Below, one piece after another: positions 21,101 to 34,500 of a DNA stretch of 64,000 nucleotides. A model generated the notes under the pieces. It had not been told where the DNA came from and did not search any database. It was given only the letters and a program-made list of their open reading frames with translations. Origin of the DNA: Terebella lapidaria (Eukaryota > Annelida > Polychaeta > Terebellida > Terebellidae); assembly GCA_949152475.1 (NCBI GenBank), contig OX424568.1, forward strand, positions 20,311,667-20,375,666, written 5' to 3'. How positions within the stretch are numbered: the first letter of the stretch is position 1; every line of letters starts with the position of its first letter. The translations under genes were made by a program, and so were the position numbers.

Positions 21101-23736
21101 TGGCACAGTTCTCATGTGGGTATATTGCTATAATACAAAACAGTTTTGTTGCTGTAGAGTTGAGTGCTACACTGGGCAAGTTTGGACTCTGCCATTGAGA
21201 CAAGCAAGGAACGAAGACCAAAGTTAGTGGGTGAAAATACCACTGATCAATGTGGGTTTTCGGTGGCGCTGGAACTTTGTACAAATAAACACCAATACGG
21301 ATGCTAATCACAGCCCCCAGAAAACTCCCACCATATGTGTTCAATTCCCTCTATGTACCCCCCCCCCCCACGCCTCAATACCACCATTCATGCCTTTTTC
21401 TCTCCCCTTGGCTTGTCTGTAGACATGTGCTGGTTTTACGGATCTGCAGAAGTGTTCCGCTGTCCATTCTTGCTTCCCTGCAAAGCCCTAGAAGTTGGAA
21501 AATGCATTTTCCCTTTTTCCCTTGGAGCCGCATGAATGCACTGCTGTATTCTCCATGATGAACTTTTTTTTGCCTCAAGATGATACCTTGGGAATGTTGC
21601 AAATTTCCATGTAGATAATAAAAGTAGGTACCTTTTCCCTCCGACATATTTTTCCCAGAATAATTACAATGGGATAAATACATCTTGAGTTTGATAGGTG
21701 TATTTGCCTTCACAACATCATCCGCGTACTAGTATGTTATTTGCCTAGTCTAGTCTGTATCCTTCGCTGTTATGTATGTATAGTTGATAGAAGTGTGTAA
21801 AATACTCTTCATACAATCTAATCTGGCTGATTGATTTTCAAAACAAAAGCTGATTATTGTATGAATGAAGGAGCGAAAGCTTCCCCAGCCGTACTCTTAT
21901 ATGCAATGATCAAGTTTTACAGTAGGGCTTTCGGCAGGCTCAAACCATTCCACAACTAATACAACCTTGAACTCCCACGCCGATCAGGGCATGTTGATCG
22001 ACTCTTTGTTTTGGGAACTTGGGTAGCAAGAAAAGAAATCATCTCGAGAAAAGCATTCTGTTGGAAACGCTTCAGACTGATTGAACTGGAGGGAATTTTT
22101 CCGTCGTTCGTTCGCATCTAGTTTTCTATTGTAGCATCTGGACAGGTTCCAGATTGTTGTATTTGCGAGAACCATGCAATATATGCCGTTGCCATGGTTT
22201 CAGACATACATAAACCTGCTGGTCTAAATAAGCATATGCATGTATATTTATGTAGAGTCAGGGCTGTGGATATGTATTGGCCAGTTCATCTGTTCATTGT
22301 TCATGCCTGAACATGACTGGGTCAAATTGGTTCCCAAAAAATTACACATACTAGTACACACATTAATGAATATTATCAATTGTGTGCTTCTTTGTGGAAC
22401 AGAGTTTGTTTTCATGAACACGAACCTATTTATAAGAAATGGTATTTATATTTTTCCCTTCATTGATACTAGTAGCCTGTAGTAATATACACATGTTTTA
22501 TAAATAAATTGCCAGGTAATTCCGTGAGTTTATAGACAAAACAGACAGGCCTGCGTTTACCAGGTCAGGTCGTGACCTTCCAAACGTGATATTTCAGACA
22601 TTCGCTGGATTTCTGGGGCCGGGGCTGGGTGGATGCCTTCATGCACATCTGGTATTCCTAGGGGTCAGTCATCATTTGCCGCCTTTGATAATCCGGAACA
22701 TGCCTTTCAAATACATGCACGATACTGTGGATGTATGTTAGTATTTCACCCCTGCCCCCACCCCCCCCCCCACCCCCCACCATCCTATATACTATTGTAG
22801 ACAATGCATTTACATTAATTTTTGCTGTGAAAATCTGGCAGGAAAAATGGCTGATCCCCACCGAGGCATAACATTTATAATGTACAGCGCAAGTTTCGCT
22901 ATGGGCGAATTTCTGGGATGATTTTGCCGCCAGGTGCAGTTGAGTACATCGATAGGGTTTGTTTGAGGTTCGGACAGCCAATCAAGCGGTCAGACAAGTG
23001 TTTTCGTCGAAACTTTTCCTCCGCTGGTGATGATTAAGATTGATTGATTGATCGCTATCCCCCCTAGGCCAGTCATAATCATTTGTACATGTGCGTACTA
23101 ACATGTGCTGCCTTTCTTTCTCATATTTTCTCCACGGACAGTCTTCCGCCCATAGTTGCATGCAAGAATTTCACTGGTGCTATTCGTAAAAAATTGTATT
23201 TTCCTCATGCTACCAATACATTCTGTAACTTGATAATTTTCCCGGAAATATGCCTGGATCTCATATTATCACATTGCATGAAATTACATTGTTGAACATC
23301 CTGAAATCCAAGTTCTGATTTAATTAGCGTTAAAGTTTTTTTTTGCCATGAAAATGTATATATATCATTACCATACCAGGCAGACTCATTTTCATGGTTT
23401 TTTTTTTTTACGATGTTCAATGCGTATATGTCCATTATACAAATAAGCAAAATCCTACATAACTAGATTGAATGCAGAAAATGATACATGTTGTATAACT
23501 ACAATTATTTCTTCATCCATGTTTTGTATATTTTCAGAAAAATGTAAGGAAAACTGCACATACACAATGGATTAAAAGGATTAAAACCATATAAAAAATT
23601 GGGCTAAATCGCATGGATACACAATCAACGTGGCGACCACGCATATCACCATGGTAACCAGCGACAAGATGCCCCTACATTGCCGTTCGTAGATTCCACA
23701 AAATCCTGTCTTCTGATTGGTCGGAATTAGGTCAAG
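18109..23736. other. Gene-poor DNA upstream of the FERM gene
   Basis: Only short frames without splice support were found. Homopolymer tracts stand out: C-runs at 19988-20007 and about 22755-22775, and a G-run at 21013-21033. An RFX-like word GTTGCCATGGTTTC lies at 22188-22201. No RNA gene was recognised. Confidence 0.5.
23600..23736 (+). promoter_or_regulatory. Putative promoter-proximal region of the FERM gene
   Basis: Within 140 bases of the start codon are ATCACCATGGTAAC (23645-23658), whose right half matches the RFX X-box palindrome, and CTGATTGGTC (about 23713-23722), an inverted CCAAT box. There is no clear TATA box. The transcription start is not defined by sequence. Confidence 0.4.
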
Positions 23737-23838
23737 ATGAGTTCGCCGGCGAGTCCTAGACTGTCCCCACGAAAGGGGAAATATCTGGAATGTAAAGTTC
23801 TAATGCTGGATGACACTTGGCATCAATTCTGGATACAT
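23737..23838 (+). CDS. FERM gene exon 1 (start of F1 lobe)
   Basis: The ATG has purines at -3 and -1 (CAAGATGA). The 34 codons end at ATACAT/GTGAGT, phase 0. [13 protein letters not shown] aligns with the first strands of FARP-type FERM domains, and the next exon continues the fold directly, although it lies 28 kb away. Confidence 0.8.
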
Positions 23839-26800
23839 GTGAGTATTATCATATTTTATTCATAATAATATTCTCTATAAAAAGTTGTATGTTTTATGTG
23901 CATGAGTTTATCGTTGAATATGATCAGAAAAAATGTTCCGTATACATTGCGTATATTGGGATATTTTAGGTTTTATCCCAGATGTTGTGGGATACAGCAA
24001 CAAATGCATTATATATACATGTATGCCTGAAAAAATGTTCACATATATTTCATTTGTTAGTAAACATCGAAAAAGAACAATATTATTTTATTGACTTGAT
24101 TACCATAACTATGGAAATTACTCGATCATGCAAACAAATGTAGATCATATTGAGTTTTGAAATTTTGTCTATACAGTACCTATCTTATGACTTACGACCA
24201 TATTATTGAGATATTATCGTGGGAAGTGAGTCGATTTCGGTGGAACATGCTGAATGGTTCCGACGTCTAAAAGCTACTGGGAAAAGCCCGGCATTATTTA
24301 CCTAAATCTAGTGCGGTTTCCCGCCTCTTGTTTATTCAGGGGGTCACAGTGGATAATGCAAACATTACATAATGATTAATGTGGTGTAACTATACTTTCT
24401 AGAATTGTTTCGGGTTGCACAAGTGTACAAGTGTTAATGCGTACTGCGGTTGCTATGGTAACCAAAGTCATTAGCAACCTTGCATATTATGACTTGGAGG
24501 TACTGAATATTTTGTTTCTTTGTTTCTGGCTGCAAATGATTTATGGCCAAGTGGAATTAATTAACATAAATTGGGTCAGAGAAAGTGGCCGCAAATTACA
24601 TCACTTTGAATATATAATGAGCATTTTGTACTCGCTACTCAATGTCCATTTGTATGGTAGGTCATGTGCAACATGGCCACTTTTTATAAGCACGTTATAA
24701 ATCATGCATTGCACAACAACTGACAGTGTAGTTTGGGAAAAGTCTATGAAAATCTTGCACAATATAAATGGAAAATGATGAATGTGTAACTTATTGGAAT
24801 ATAGCAAAATTATTGTTGAAACAAAAAAAGCGTATATTCAGGACTCAATGAAAAAGAGAAGAAAAAAAAATGGTATAATGAACCCATAGAGGTTTTTTTC
24901 ACATGAAAAACTCGGATGAAAAATCATAAAGAACCATATTTTCAAGAGAAGAGTTTTGAACTCATGATCTTGCCGTACAACAGCTCACTTCCACTGCGAT
25001 TTTTCTCTGAATAGACAACATGAAAGGAGTTCTTTATCTGGTGCAACATAAAACGCTTGGTCCAAAATACACAATTTCCAAGTCTGTGATCACCACTTGT
25101 GTAAGCTTTCATTATCTGAACAGCGCTAGAGATATTCAAGAATGTTTTGTACGTGTATTGCCACTATTGCCGGGTCTAGACTTGTGCACAGCTGTTGAAC
25201 TCTGCGATTTTTTGTGGCGTAACAGCTGAAGGCTTTGAATTTATACCAGCACATGTGCGCGCTTGTGTGATGGTTACCATGAGAAACACTTTTGTACATG
25301 TTTGTTTCACATACGCGATGGTTCAAATGATATGTGATTCAGCAATGCATGTTCAATGTAAATTTATTCGAATATCTACAAGTTCTATAGAAATGTACCA
25401 TGTCTTGTTGTATTGTTTAAAAATACATGTTTTGTATAGTTAATGTTCCAAATGATGCTTCATAAACATGACAACTATGAATAAAGTGACCACTTTTTTC
25501 TTCTGTATAAAACGAAACAGCTGTGTGTTGATCACACATTGCAGCCTATTGCGATAATTTATGGCCGATAAAACAACACACACTTGTGGCGAATGCTGTC
25601 CAGATAAGATCCAATCGAGGTTTGATTGACAGAGCAACTTCAGATCATCATTGTCTTCAAGTGGACGGATATTGGTTGGCCAACTGCTATGCCTCTGATT
25701 AGCTATAACATTGCACCCACTGCTCTGGGAAGCCCCCCCCCCCCCCCTCAAATGATGTGTGGTTGTGTGTGGGGGGGTTGGAGGGGGTATGTGGTTTATC
25801 ATCAAGATTTATGAAAACACTAAAGTATGGTGATTAATGTTTGTAGCACAAATGTTTATATTGGTGATATGATGTAGATCTACATACATTTGTAGATATA
25901 GTTGTGTTTTTTGCGGTAAACATGTGTCATAAATGTAAATGTACAATATTACATAAATGTATGGATGGTAATATTAAGACTTTGTGGTATTTCATGGTAC
26001 AGTAGTTTATCTCATGTGCATGCAGATTTCATATACGATAAAAGTAACATTCAGTAATGAATGTTTCATTACTAAAACATGCACTTTAAATGACAGCAAA
26101 CGTGTACAATGTCATGTTCGTCTAGTCCAAACATAGCCAAGGGGACAAAGTCCATGTAAATATTTTTAAGGTTATGGTTTGATTTTCAGGTCATCCAGTT
26201 GAGATACCATATTCCTTTTTAGAACAACACAAGACATGTTCTGACTTATTGCTACATGTGCAAAGATTCCAGTAATGTCGTCAACTTGTTTCTTTCGTGG
26301 TGTATGCTGCCAAATACCAATATAGCGGAGTTTGTTTGTGTCCAAAACAAACCAACGTGATATTTGTTTCTAGACCTACATGTTTGCTCGAGCATTTAGA
26401 CCTAAATTAACTGTGGTTTGATGTGAGTGACTATTGTCCTGAGGTATTTCTGCGTGCTTTAAATGTACACAGCAAAGGACCTCGATTTACATACATCACT
26501 TTGAATATTTATACACGCACAGGTGCAGAAGATTTCTTGCGAATCGCAATGTTAACCGGACTTTGTGTGGATTTCAAACTCGTTCAAAATGGTTGTTCAT
26601 TTCCGTTGAGTAGTTTGCACTTCCTAAAAATTCTTGTGTTGTGGTTAGCGAATGTGTATAGCATTCGGACCGAGCAGAAACCCATAAGAGAGACTTATGG
26701 GTTTCTGAACCGAGCAAAAGCTGAAAGATAAAATAACACAACAAAAAACGTGCATGGACGTGACGAAATTCACAAAGGACAATGGTCACTTTCATGGAAA

Positions 26801-29800
26801 ATCATACATGTTGGCCACAAAAAGTCTCCAGTTTCCTTTCTAACATACATATTACATTGCTTATATCAGTTGCCATGGTGACCATAGAAATATGATATAT
26901 GTATTGATGGTGTGGGCCTCATGTATTTCTGCTTGTAACTTGGCATAAATTAACCTTTCAGTTTGACTGAGACATATTTTCCAAAGAGTGGATACAGGTA
27001 GCAGAACTGTCTTCAGTGCTTCCAAGAAAATCCAACTTGAATTTCTAATCGGTTTAGCAATATTCAGTATAGAGCAGTTATAACCAATGATGGCTACTTT
27101 TGAATAATGACAATGAAATTTGGTCGAAGCTCAATGCTTGAAAGTCAAAAGAGCGATGGGTGAAATTCATGAAAAATATAATGTGCATAGATGTATTGTA
27201 GTATAAAATGCTTCATATACAAATGTGATATTATGACCTACATAAAGCAAAATTACCAAAGAAATATATTATCGGCGTTTCACTATGGCCTTATTATCAG
27301 GTGCGACTGTCGGTGAATCACAAATGGGGTCTTCCAGTGGAAGCAATAATCATGGTAATGGTTGTAGCATCGGGGTTCAACAAGTGTAGAGATTTTAAGC
27401 TTTGTGCTAGGATCGTCTGTCTTGGCATAGTGGGGTGCTAAAACGTTCTATCCACAGCCATAGAGCAGGGGTTGATTTTGGCCGATTTCGTTGTTTATTG
27501 AGTGGGAAAAAAGCAAAGGGAGAAAATAGTTGCATCAATTGGGAAATAGTAGTTTCAGGGTTTTTGTCTGACAGATTTTGCGTAGAAGACAGTTACGTAC
27601 CAGTACCTATTGAACAAGCGGAAACATTGAAAACATGGAAGCTCAGTCGAAGAAAGGAGAACGAAAAACGAAACCCAAGTGTAAAGGTTATCAGCCCAAT
27701 AGGGTATCCCTAGACAACTCAGCACTGAAAAACTGGCTGCTCCCTTGATCCGCACACCCGAGTGAATATCCGAAGTCTCCCTCAGCTGCAACGAACGTAA
27801 GAAGCTGCAACACAAACCCGACCGAGGAAAATCAAATCTCATGTCTGCCCGGGAATTTCGATCTCTTGTAATCTCTAGCAATAGCTTGTTGTCCAATGCT
27901 ATAGCGAGCAATCCGATGGGCTAGGACGCACGGACCGACCGACCGACCAAACATTTGATTCATTTCTTTTCTCTGGTGCAGCTCTTCGTCGCCGACGATT
28001 CCGCCGACGAGACCTGCTGTAAGACGTGTGAAAGTGTTAACCTTCTCGATGCTGCTAGGTCGAAGGAAATCGATGCCTGGGGATAGAATGATCGTCCCAC
28101 TTCGTTTCCATGGTCTCTTCCGTAGCTTGATCGTCTTCTTGGTGTCTTGTTGCTGGTCTCTGTGTAGACAGGACTGCTAGATACACACGCCTCGCTGTTC
28201 TTGGTGACTAGATCGCGCTAAGATTGAACAGGTGATAGTGAGCGGGACTTTGTAAATTCATCATGTTTTCCTCATCAAAACGATGGTGTAATGCAAAGAT
28301 TGGCTGCCTAATTTGTAGGAATGGACCCATAAATGGTGATGATGTCATACGTTAAAATAGTTTGTGGCAATGGCTCAGAGATGATCCTGTTTTTCTCGTG
28401 CATTTTGAATTATCAGTTAACATTTATCTTGCATGCCTTTGGCCATGATTTTAGAATATCCATTCAGCAATATGAGCAAAAAAAAAAAGCGTTGTCTTTT
28501 ATTTATGTCTCATGATAATAGCAACAATTCCATTCCGATGTTTTATTGCGGACACGAACATCAACTCGTTAGAAACCCATTACACTGCACGGAAATCAAT
28601 GCGACCGCGCTTCTCGAGATATTTCCGGCAACAAGCAGCCGATTTCCCCCGCTTTTGAGCATCACGATTTGTATCAGAGCACTTTACAATGCTAGTCATG
28701 TGTGAAAGATGGGCAGCCAAAATTCGTCCTTAGAGATAACCCCAGATTTCTTCGCAGATGAGTATTTTTTTAGCGTTAGCTCACGGTGCCTGTTTCCGAT
28801 TGGCGCGATCATAAATGCTCGGAAACCTTAGGGGTGTTTGTACCAGAGTAAATAAATAGAACGGAAAGTGCTGTCTGTTGGTTTTCTCAGCAGCGCATTT
28901 TATTGATCCGCAGCATCTGCCTAGCTGCTTCCGTAACGCAACAAAAAAGGGGCCACATCTGGGTTGTCACCGAGTTAAACACCTTGAATCAACTGGTTTT
29001 CGAGTACTGGCTTCTGTTGAATTACCGGGTATTCGCCTTGGAAAATCATCGCTCAGCGCTTTGCAAAGGCAGGACAAAAATTCGGAATTGCAGTTCCTCT
29101 CCTCCCCGAATTGGCCGGGGTGCCAATTGTTGGGAGCTTTATTGGGTCGATTTCTGATGAAGCAGCGAAATTGGAATCTAAGCCTTGCAAATGAATCTTT
29201 GGGCTCGTTGCGCGGAACATCGTTGAAACATTCATTGAATACACAGCAGTCCTTGAAGAAACATTCTGCTAGTACCGAATGTGTTGTTGAATCCCGGACA
29301 CCAGAAAAACCTGACCTATTCATTCCATACATGTGGGGGAGGGGGGGCGGTGGTAGGTTAGGGGATGGGGTGGGTTGGGGTAGGGTATTCGATGTGGAAC
29401 GAAGGGGGGGAGGGGGGGACCGCGATTACAGGACATTTTACGAAAAACCACTCGACTGAATGAATGAATGAATGAATGAATGAATGAATGGGTATGCCGT
29501 GATAGTGAGCAACATTGGCTGCTGCGGAATGTCCCATATGAGCTCTTGGGGGATAACTCAGTGATTGAGTGGGCCACGTTTCTTCTCCCAATCGGTGCTT
29601 GGATGGGATAGTAAGATAGAACATGAGATTATAGTTGATCCGTGGTTCCATCAGTTAACTCCCTGATACAGTAGATATCGTCACTTTGTATTGGTTTCTA
29701 GTGTATCAAGGACAGTGCATGTCAATGGACAGATTGTCATCTTGATCATGTTCGAAATTATTCTGAGTTGATCAACATGATCAGGTAGTGCACATATTTT

Positions 29801-31558
29801 TGATTCATATCTGGTTACAAATAATCAATACAAGTACATGTCAACAGATCAATTATTATTGATCATGTTGATTGATTTATATGAATGTATAGTTATAAAT
29901 ACATCAACTGCAAATCACTCAAGTATGTTCATGGTAAAGATTAATTTTTGTTCTTTTGAAATTTGATGGAATCTATACATTCAAAGGTACCGGTACATTA
30001 TGTATAACTCATTAAATTTTTCATGTTCATGATGATATCCTTGTTTAAGTAAGTCACATGAACTACTACAGTAGTAATTATATCGTGATCACCATAATCA
30101 CCTTTTGTAAATGATTGCAAAGTGATTCATATATTTGTATCCCCCGAACAAAGTTCAGCGGTTACCATGGATTTGGCTTCGTCGTCCGCGTCCGCAGAGA
30201 TTTTCTTGTGAACGCGCTACAGGCCGCAATTCTCACCCGATCACCATTATTTTTTGCAGGCACATATATAATGGTAAGATCCTGACACCAATCGATTTTG
30301 GTTGCCGTGGCAACTGAATTGGTCGTTTGGGGACACATTTTGCATTGAAAACAGCCTGTTTGAGACACATGGCTTGTGAACGCGCTACAGGCCGCAATTC
30401 TCACCCGATCACCATTATTTTTCACAGGCACATATATTATGGTAAGATCCCGACACCAATCGATTTTGGTTGCCGTGGCAACTGAATTGGTCGTTTGGGG
30501 ACACATTTTGCATTGAAAACAGCCTGTTTGAGACACATGGCTTGTGAACGCTCTACTGATGGCAATTTTTGACGAATCTCGATAATATTTGGAAGTGTTG
30601 TTGGGAAGGGCTGTCACACGAAACCAATCGTTTTTTAGAATGATCATATAATTATTAATATGTTAACAGCCTAACTTATTACAGAATTTTGAAATATCCA
30701 TTTTGACATGTGAGATCATTCCAATAGCCTGTACAATGGAAAGTAATGACACTGGTTTCTTGTTCAGAATGGAGAACTGATGTTTTCAGTGAAAACAGGA
30801 CAATATTACTGAATAAGTTAACATTAGTTTTACTAGTTAAGTCTATTATTGTCCACAATAAAAATAGTTAACACGAGAAACGTTTATTATTAAGCTCAGC
30901 AAGGTAAAGGTTTTGTCCAGTACAGATTTCATGGGTGTAACTGAATAAGTTAATATTAATTTTAATAGTTAAGTCTATTGTTGACCACAATAAAAATAGT
31001 TAAGACATGAAATATTTATTATTAACCTCAACAAGGTAAATGTTTTGTCCAGTACAAATTTCATTGGTGTAACCGAATAAGTTGACATTATTTTCACTAG
31101 TTAAGTCTATTATTGACCACAATGAAAATAGTTAAGTCTATTATTGACCACAATAAAAATAGTTAAGAGGAGAAATATTTATTATTAAGCTCAACAAGGT
31201 GAAAGTATGTCCAGTACAGATTTCATGGGTGTACTGAATAAGTTAACATTATTTTTACTAGTTAAGTCTATTATTGACCACAATAAAAATAGTTAAGACA
31301 AGAAATATTTATTATTGGGCTCAACAAGATAAAGATTCTGTCCAGTAGACATTTTATGTCTGTAACCAAATAAGTTAAAAAAATTTTTGCTAGTTAAGTC
31401 TATTATTGACCTCAATAAAAATAGTTAAGATGAGAAACAATTATTATTGAGCTCAACAAGGTTAAGGTTTTGTCCGGTAGAAATTTCTGTGTGTAACCGA
31501 ATAAGTTAACATTATTGTATCCCCCGAACAAAGTTCGGCGGATTCTATGGATTTGGCT

Positions 31559-31597
<39 letters not shown>

Positions 31598-34500
31598 GTG
31601 TCCGCGTCCGTGTCCGCGTCCGCAGAGATTTTCTTGTGAACGCGCTTCAGGCCGCAATTCTCATCCGATCACCATTATTTTTTGCAGGCACATATATAAT
31701 GGTAAGATCCCGACACCAATCGATTTTGGTTGCCGTGGCAACTGAATTGGTCGTTTGGGGACACATTTTGCATTGAAAACAGCCTGTTTGAGACACATGG
31801 CTTGTGAACGCGCTATAGGCCGCAATTCTTACCCGATCACCATTATTTTTCGCAGGCACATATATTATGGTAAGATCCCGACACCAATCGATTTTGGTTG
31901 CCGTGGCAACTGAATTGGTCGTTTGGGGACACATTTTGCATTGAAAACAGCCTGTTTGAGACACATGGCTTGTGAACGCTCTACAGATGGCAATTTTTGA
32001 CGAATCTCGATAATATTTGGAAGTGTTGTTGGGAAGGGCTGTCACACGAAACCAATCGTTTTTTAGAATGATCATATACATATTAATATGTTAACAGCCT
32101 AACTTATTACAGAATTTTGAAATATCCATTTTGACATGTACGATCATTCCAATAGCCTGTACAGTGGAAGGTAATGACACTGGTTTCTTGTTCAGAATGG
32201 AGAACTGAAGTTTCCAGTGAAAACAGGACAATATTACTGAATAAGTTAACATTAGTTCTATTAGTTAAGTCTATTATTGTCCACAATAAAAATAGTTAAG
32301 ACGAGAAACGTTTATTATTAAGCTCAACAAGGTAAAGGTTTTGTCCAGTACAAATTTCAGGGGTGTAACTGAATAAGTTAACATTATTTTTAATAGTTAA
32401 GTCTATTATTGACCACAATAAAAATAGTTAAGACAAGAAATATTTATTATTAACCTCAACAAGGTAAATGTTTTGTCCAGTACAAATTTCATTGGTGTAA
32501 CTGAATAAGTTAACATTATTTTCACTAGTTAAGTCTATTATTGACCACAATAAAAATAGTTAAGTCTATTATTGACCACAATAAAAATAGTTAAGATGAG
32601 AAATATTTATTATTAAGCTCAACAAGGTGAAAGTATGTCCAGTACAGATTTCATGGGTGTACTGAATAAGTTAACATTATTTTTACTAGTTTAGTCTATT
32701 ATTGACTACAATAAAAATAGTTAAGACAAGAAATATTTATCATTGGGCTCAACAAGGTAAAGATTCTGTCCAGTAGACATTTTATGTCTGTAACCAAATA
32801 AGTTAACATTTTTTTTGCTAGTTAAGTCTATTATTGACCTCAATAAAAATAGTTAAGATGAGAAACAATTATTATTGAACTCAACAAGGTTAAGGTTTTG
32901 TCCGGTAGAAATTTCTGGGTGTAACCGAATAAGTTAACTTTATTTTTACATGTTAAGTCTATAAGTGACGACAATGAAAATAGTTAAGACAAGAAATATT
33001 TATTATTGGGCTCAACAAGGTGAAGGCTTTGTCCAGTAGAGATTTTATGGCTGTGACCAAATAAGTCAACATTATTTTTTTGCTAGTTAAGTCTATTATT
33101 GATCACAATAGCTTTTTATGAAAACATTGATCAACTTTTACTTTGAATTTCAACTTGAGACCATGTTTGGCTCAAATTATGAGTTAAAATATAACTTATG
33201 GTGAAAAATTCGATCTGGCTCCAATTTTGTCATCTTGAAATGCAGTTTTGGTCAACTTTTACTTTGAATTTCAACTTGAAAGCATGTTTGGCACATATTA
33301 TGAGTCGAAATATAACTTATGGTGAAAAGTTCGATTTGGCTCCATTTTCGTCATCTTGAAATGCAGTTTTGGTCAATTTTTAGTTTGAATTTCAACTTGA
33401 AACCAAGTTTGGCACATATTATGAGTTAAAATATAACTTATGATGGAAAGTTCGATCTGGCTCCAATTTCTTCATCTTGAAATGCAGTTTTGGTAAATTT
33501 TTAGCTTGAATTTCAACTTGAAACCAAGTTTGGCACATATTATGAGTTAAAATATAACTTATGACGAAAAGTTCTATCTGGCTCCAATTTCGTCATCTTG
33601 AAATGCAGTTTTGGTCAACTTTTACATTGAATTTCAACTTAATACCAAGTTTGGCACATATTATGAGTTGAAATATAACTCATGGCGAAAAGTTTGATCT
33701 GGGTCCAATTTCGTCATCTTAAAATGCAGTTTTGGTAAACTTTTAGTTTGAATTTCAACTTGAAATCAAGTTGGGCAGGTATTATGAGTTAAAATATAGC
33801 TCATGACGAAAAGTTTGATCTGGCTCCAATTTTGTCATCTTGAAATGCAGTTTTGATTACCTTTTACTTTTAATTTCAACTTGAAACCATGTTTGGCACA
33901 TACATGTATTATGGATCGAAATATAACTTATGGTGAGAAGTTCAATCTAGCTCCAATTTTGTCATCTTGAAATGCATTTTTGGTCAAATTTTACTTTGAA
34001 TTTCAACTTGGAACCAAGTTTGTAAAATATTCTGAGTTGAAATATAAATAGGTGAAAAGATTGATCTATCTGTATTTTCGTTATTTTATCAAACATGTCG
34101 AATGGAAATTCATATAAAGAGATTTCAGTGGTGATTTTGAATTCGACCTTCAATAACCTCGGAAAATCAGTGCAGCAATTTTGGTGGGGAAAAGAAAACA
34201 GTTGTGACTTGAGATTTAACATTTCTCTGGTAATCTTTTTTAGCCCTTACTCTTGTTTTTCACAATTGACAGTGATATATTTGGGGCAACAGAGATGATA
34301 GGGCTACGGGGGATACACCCAAGCGGTCGTAGGCGACCGGAAGCGTCTAGTTTTTACATGTTAAGTCTATTATTGACCACAATGAAAATAGTTAAGACAA
34401 GAAATATTTATTATTGGGCTCAACAAGGTAAGCGCAACAAGGTTGAGGTCTTGTCCGGTAGAAATTTCTGGGTGTAACCAAATAAGTTAACATCATTTTT

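Larger units (their letters stand above)
23839..30134 (+). other. FERM gene intron 1, first part
   Basis: AT-rich with islands of higher CpG at about 27900-29400. It contains X-box-like words at 24449-24462 and 26869-26882, a perfect hairpin at 26675-26707, C-runs near 25735, G-rich sequence at 29330-29425 and a TGAA microsatellite at 29457-29490. No further exon is accepted here. Confidence 0.5.

Noticed and set aside
27983-28086. Open stretch after a good acceptor ([13 protein letters not shown]...), in phase with FERM exon 1, ending at a stop
   Set aside because: Could be an alternative last exon, but 34 codons open by chance is common, no family match is evident, and the true exon 2 at 51759 continues the FERM fold.
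28878-29459. 193-residue plus-strand frame
   Set aside because: It runs into G-rich low-complexity sequence, has a long antisense frame over the same bases, and shows no recognisable domain.
31412-31745. Arg/Pro repeat frames near the H2 start
   Set aside because: They come from the GTCCGC hexamer run inside a non-coding Helitron.
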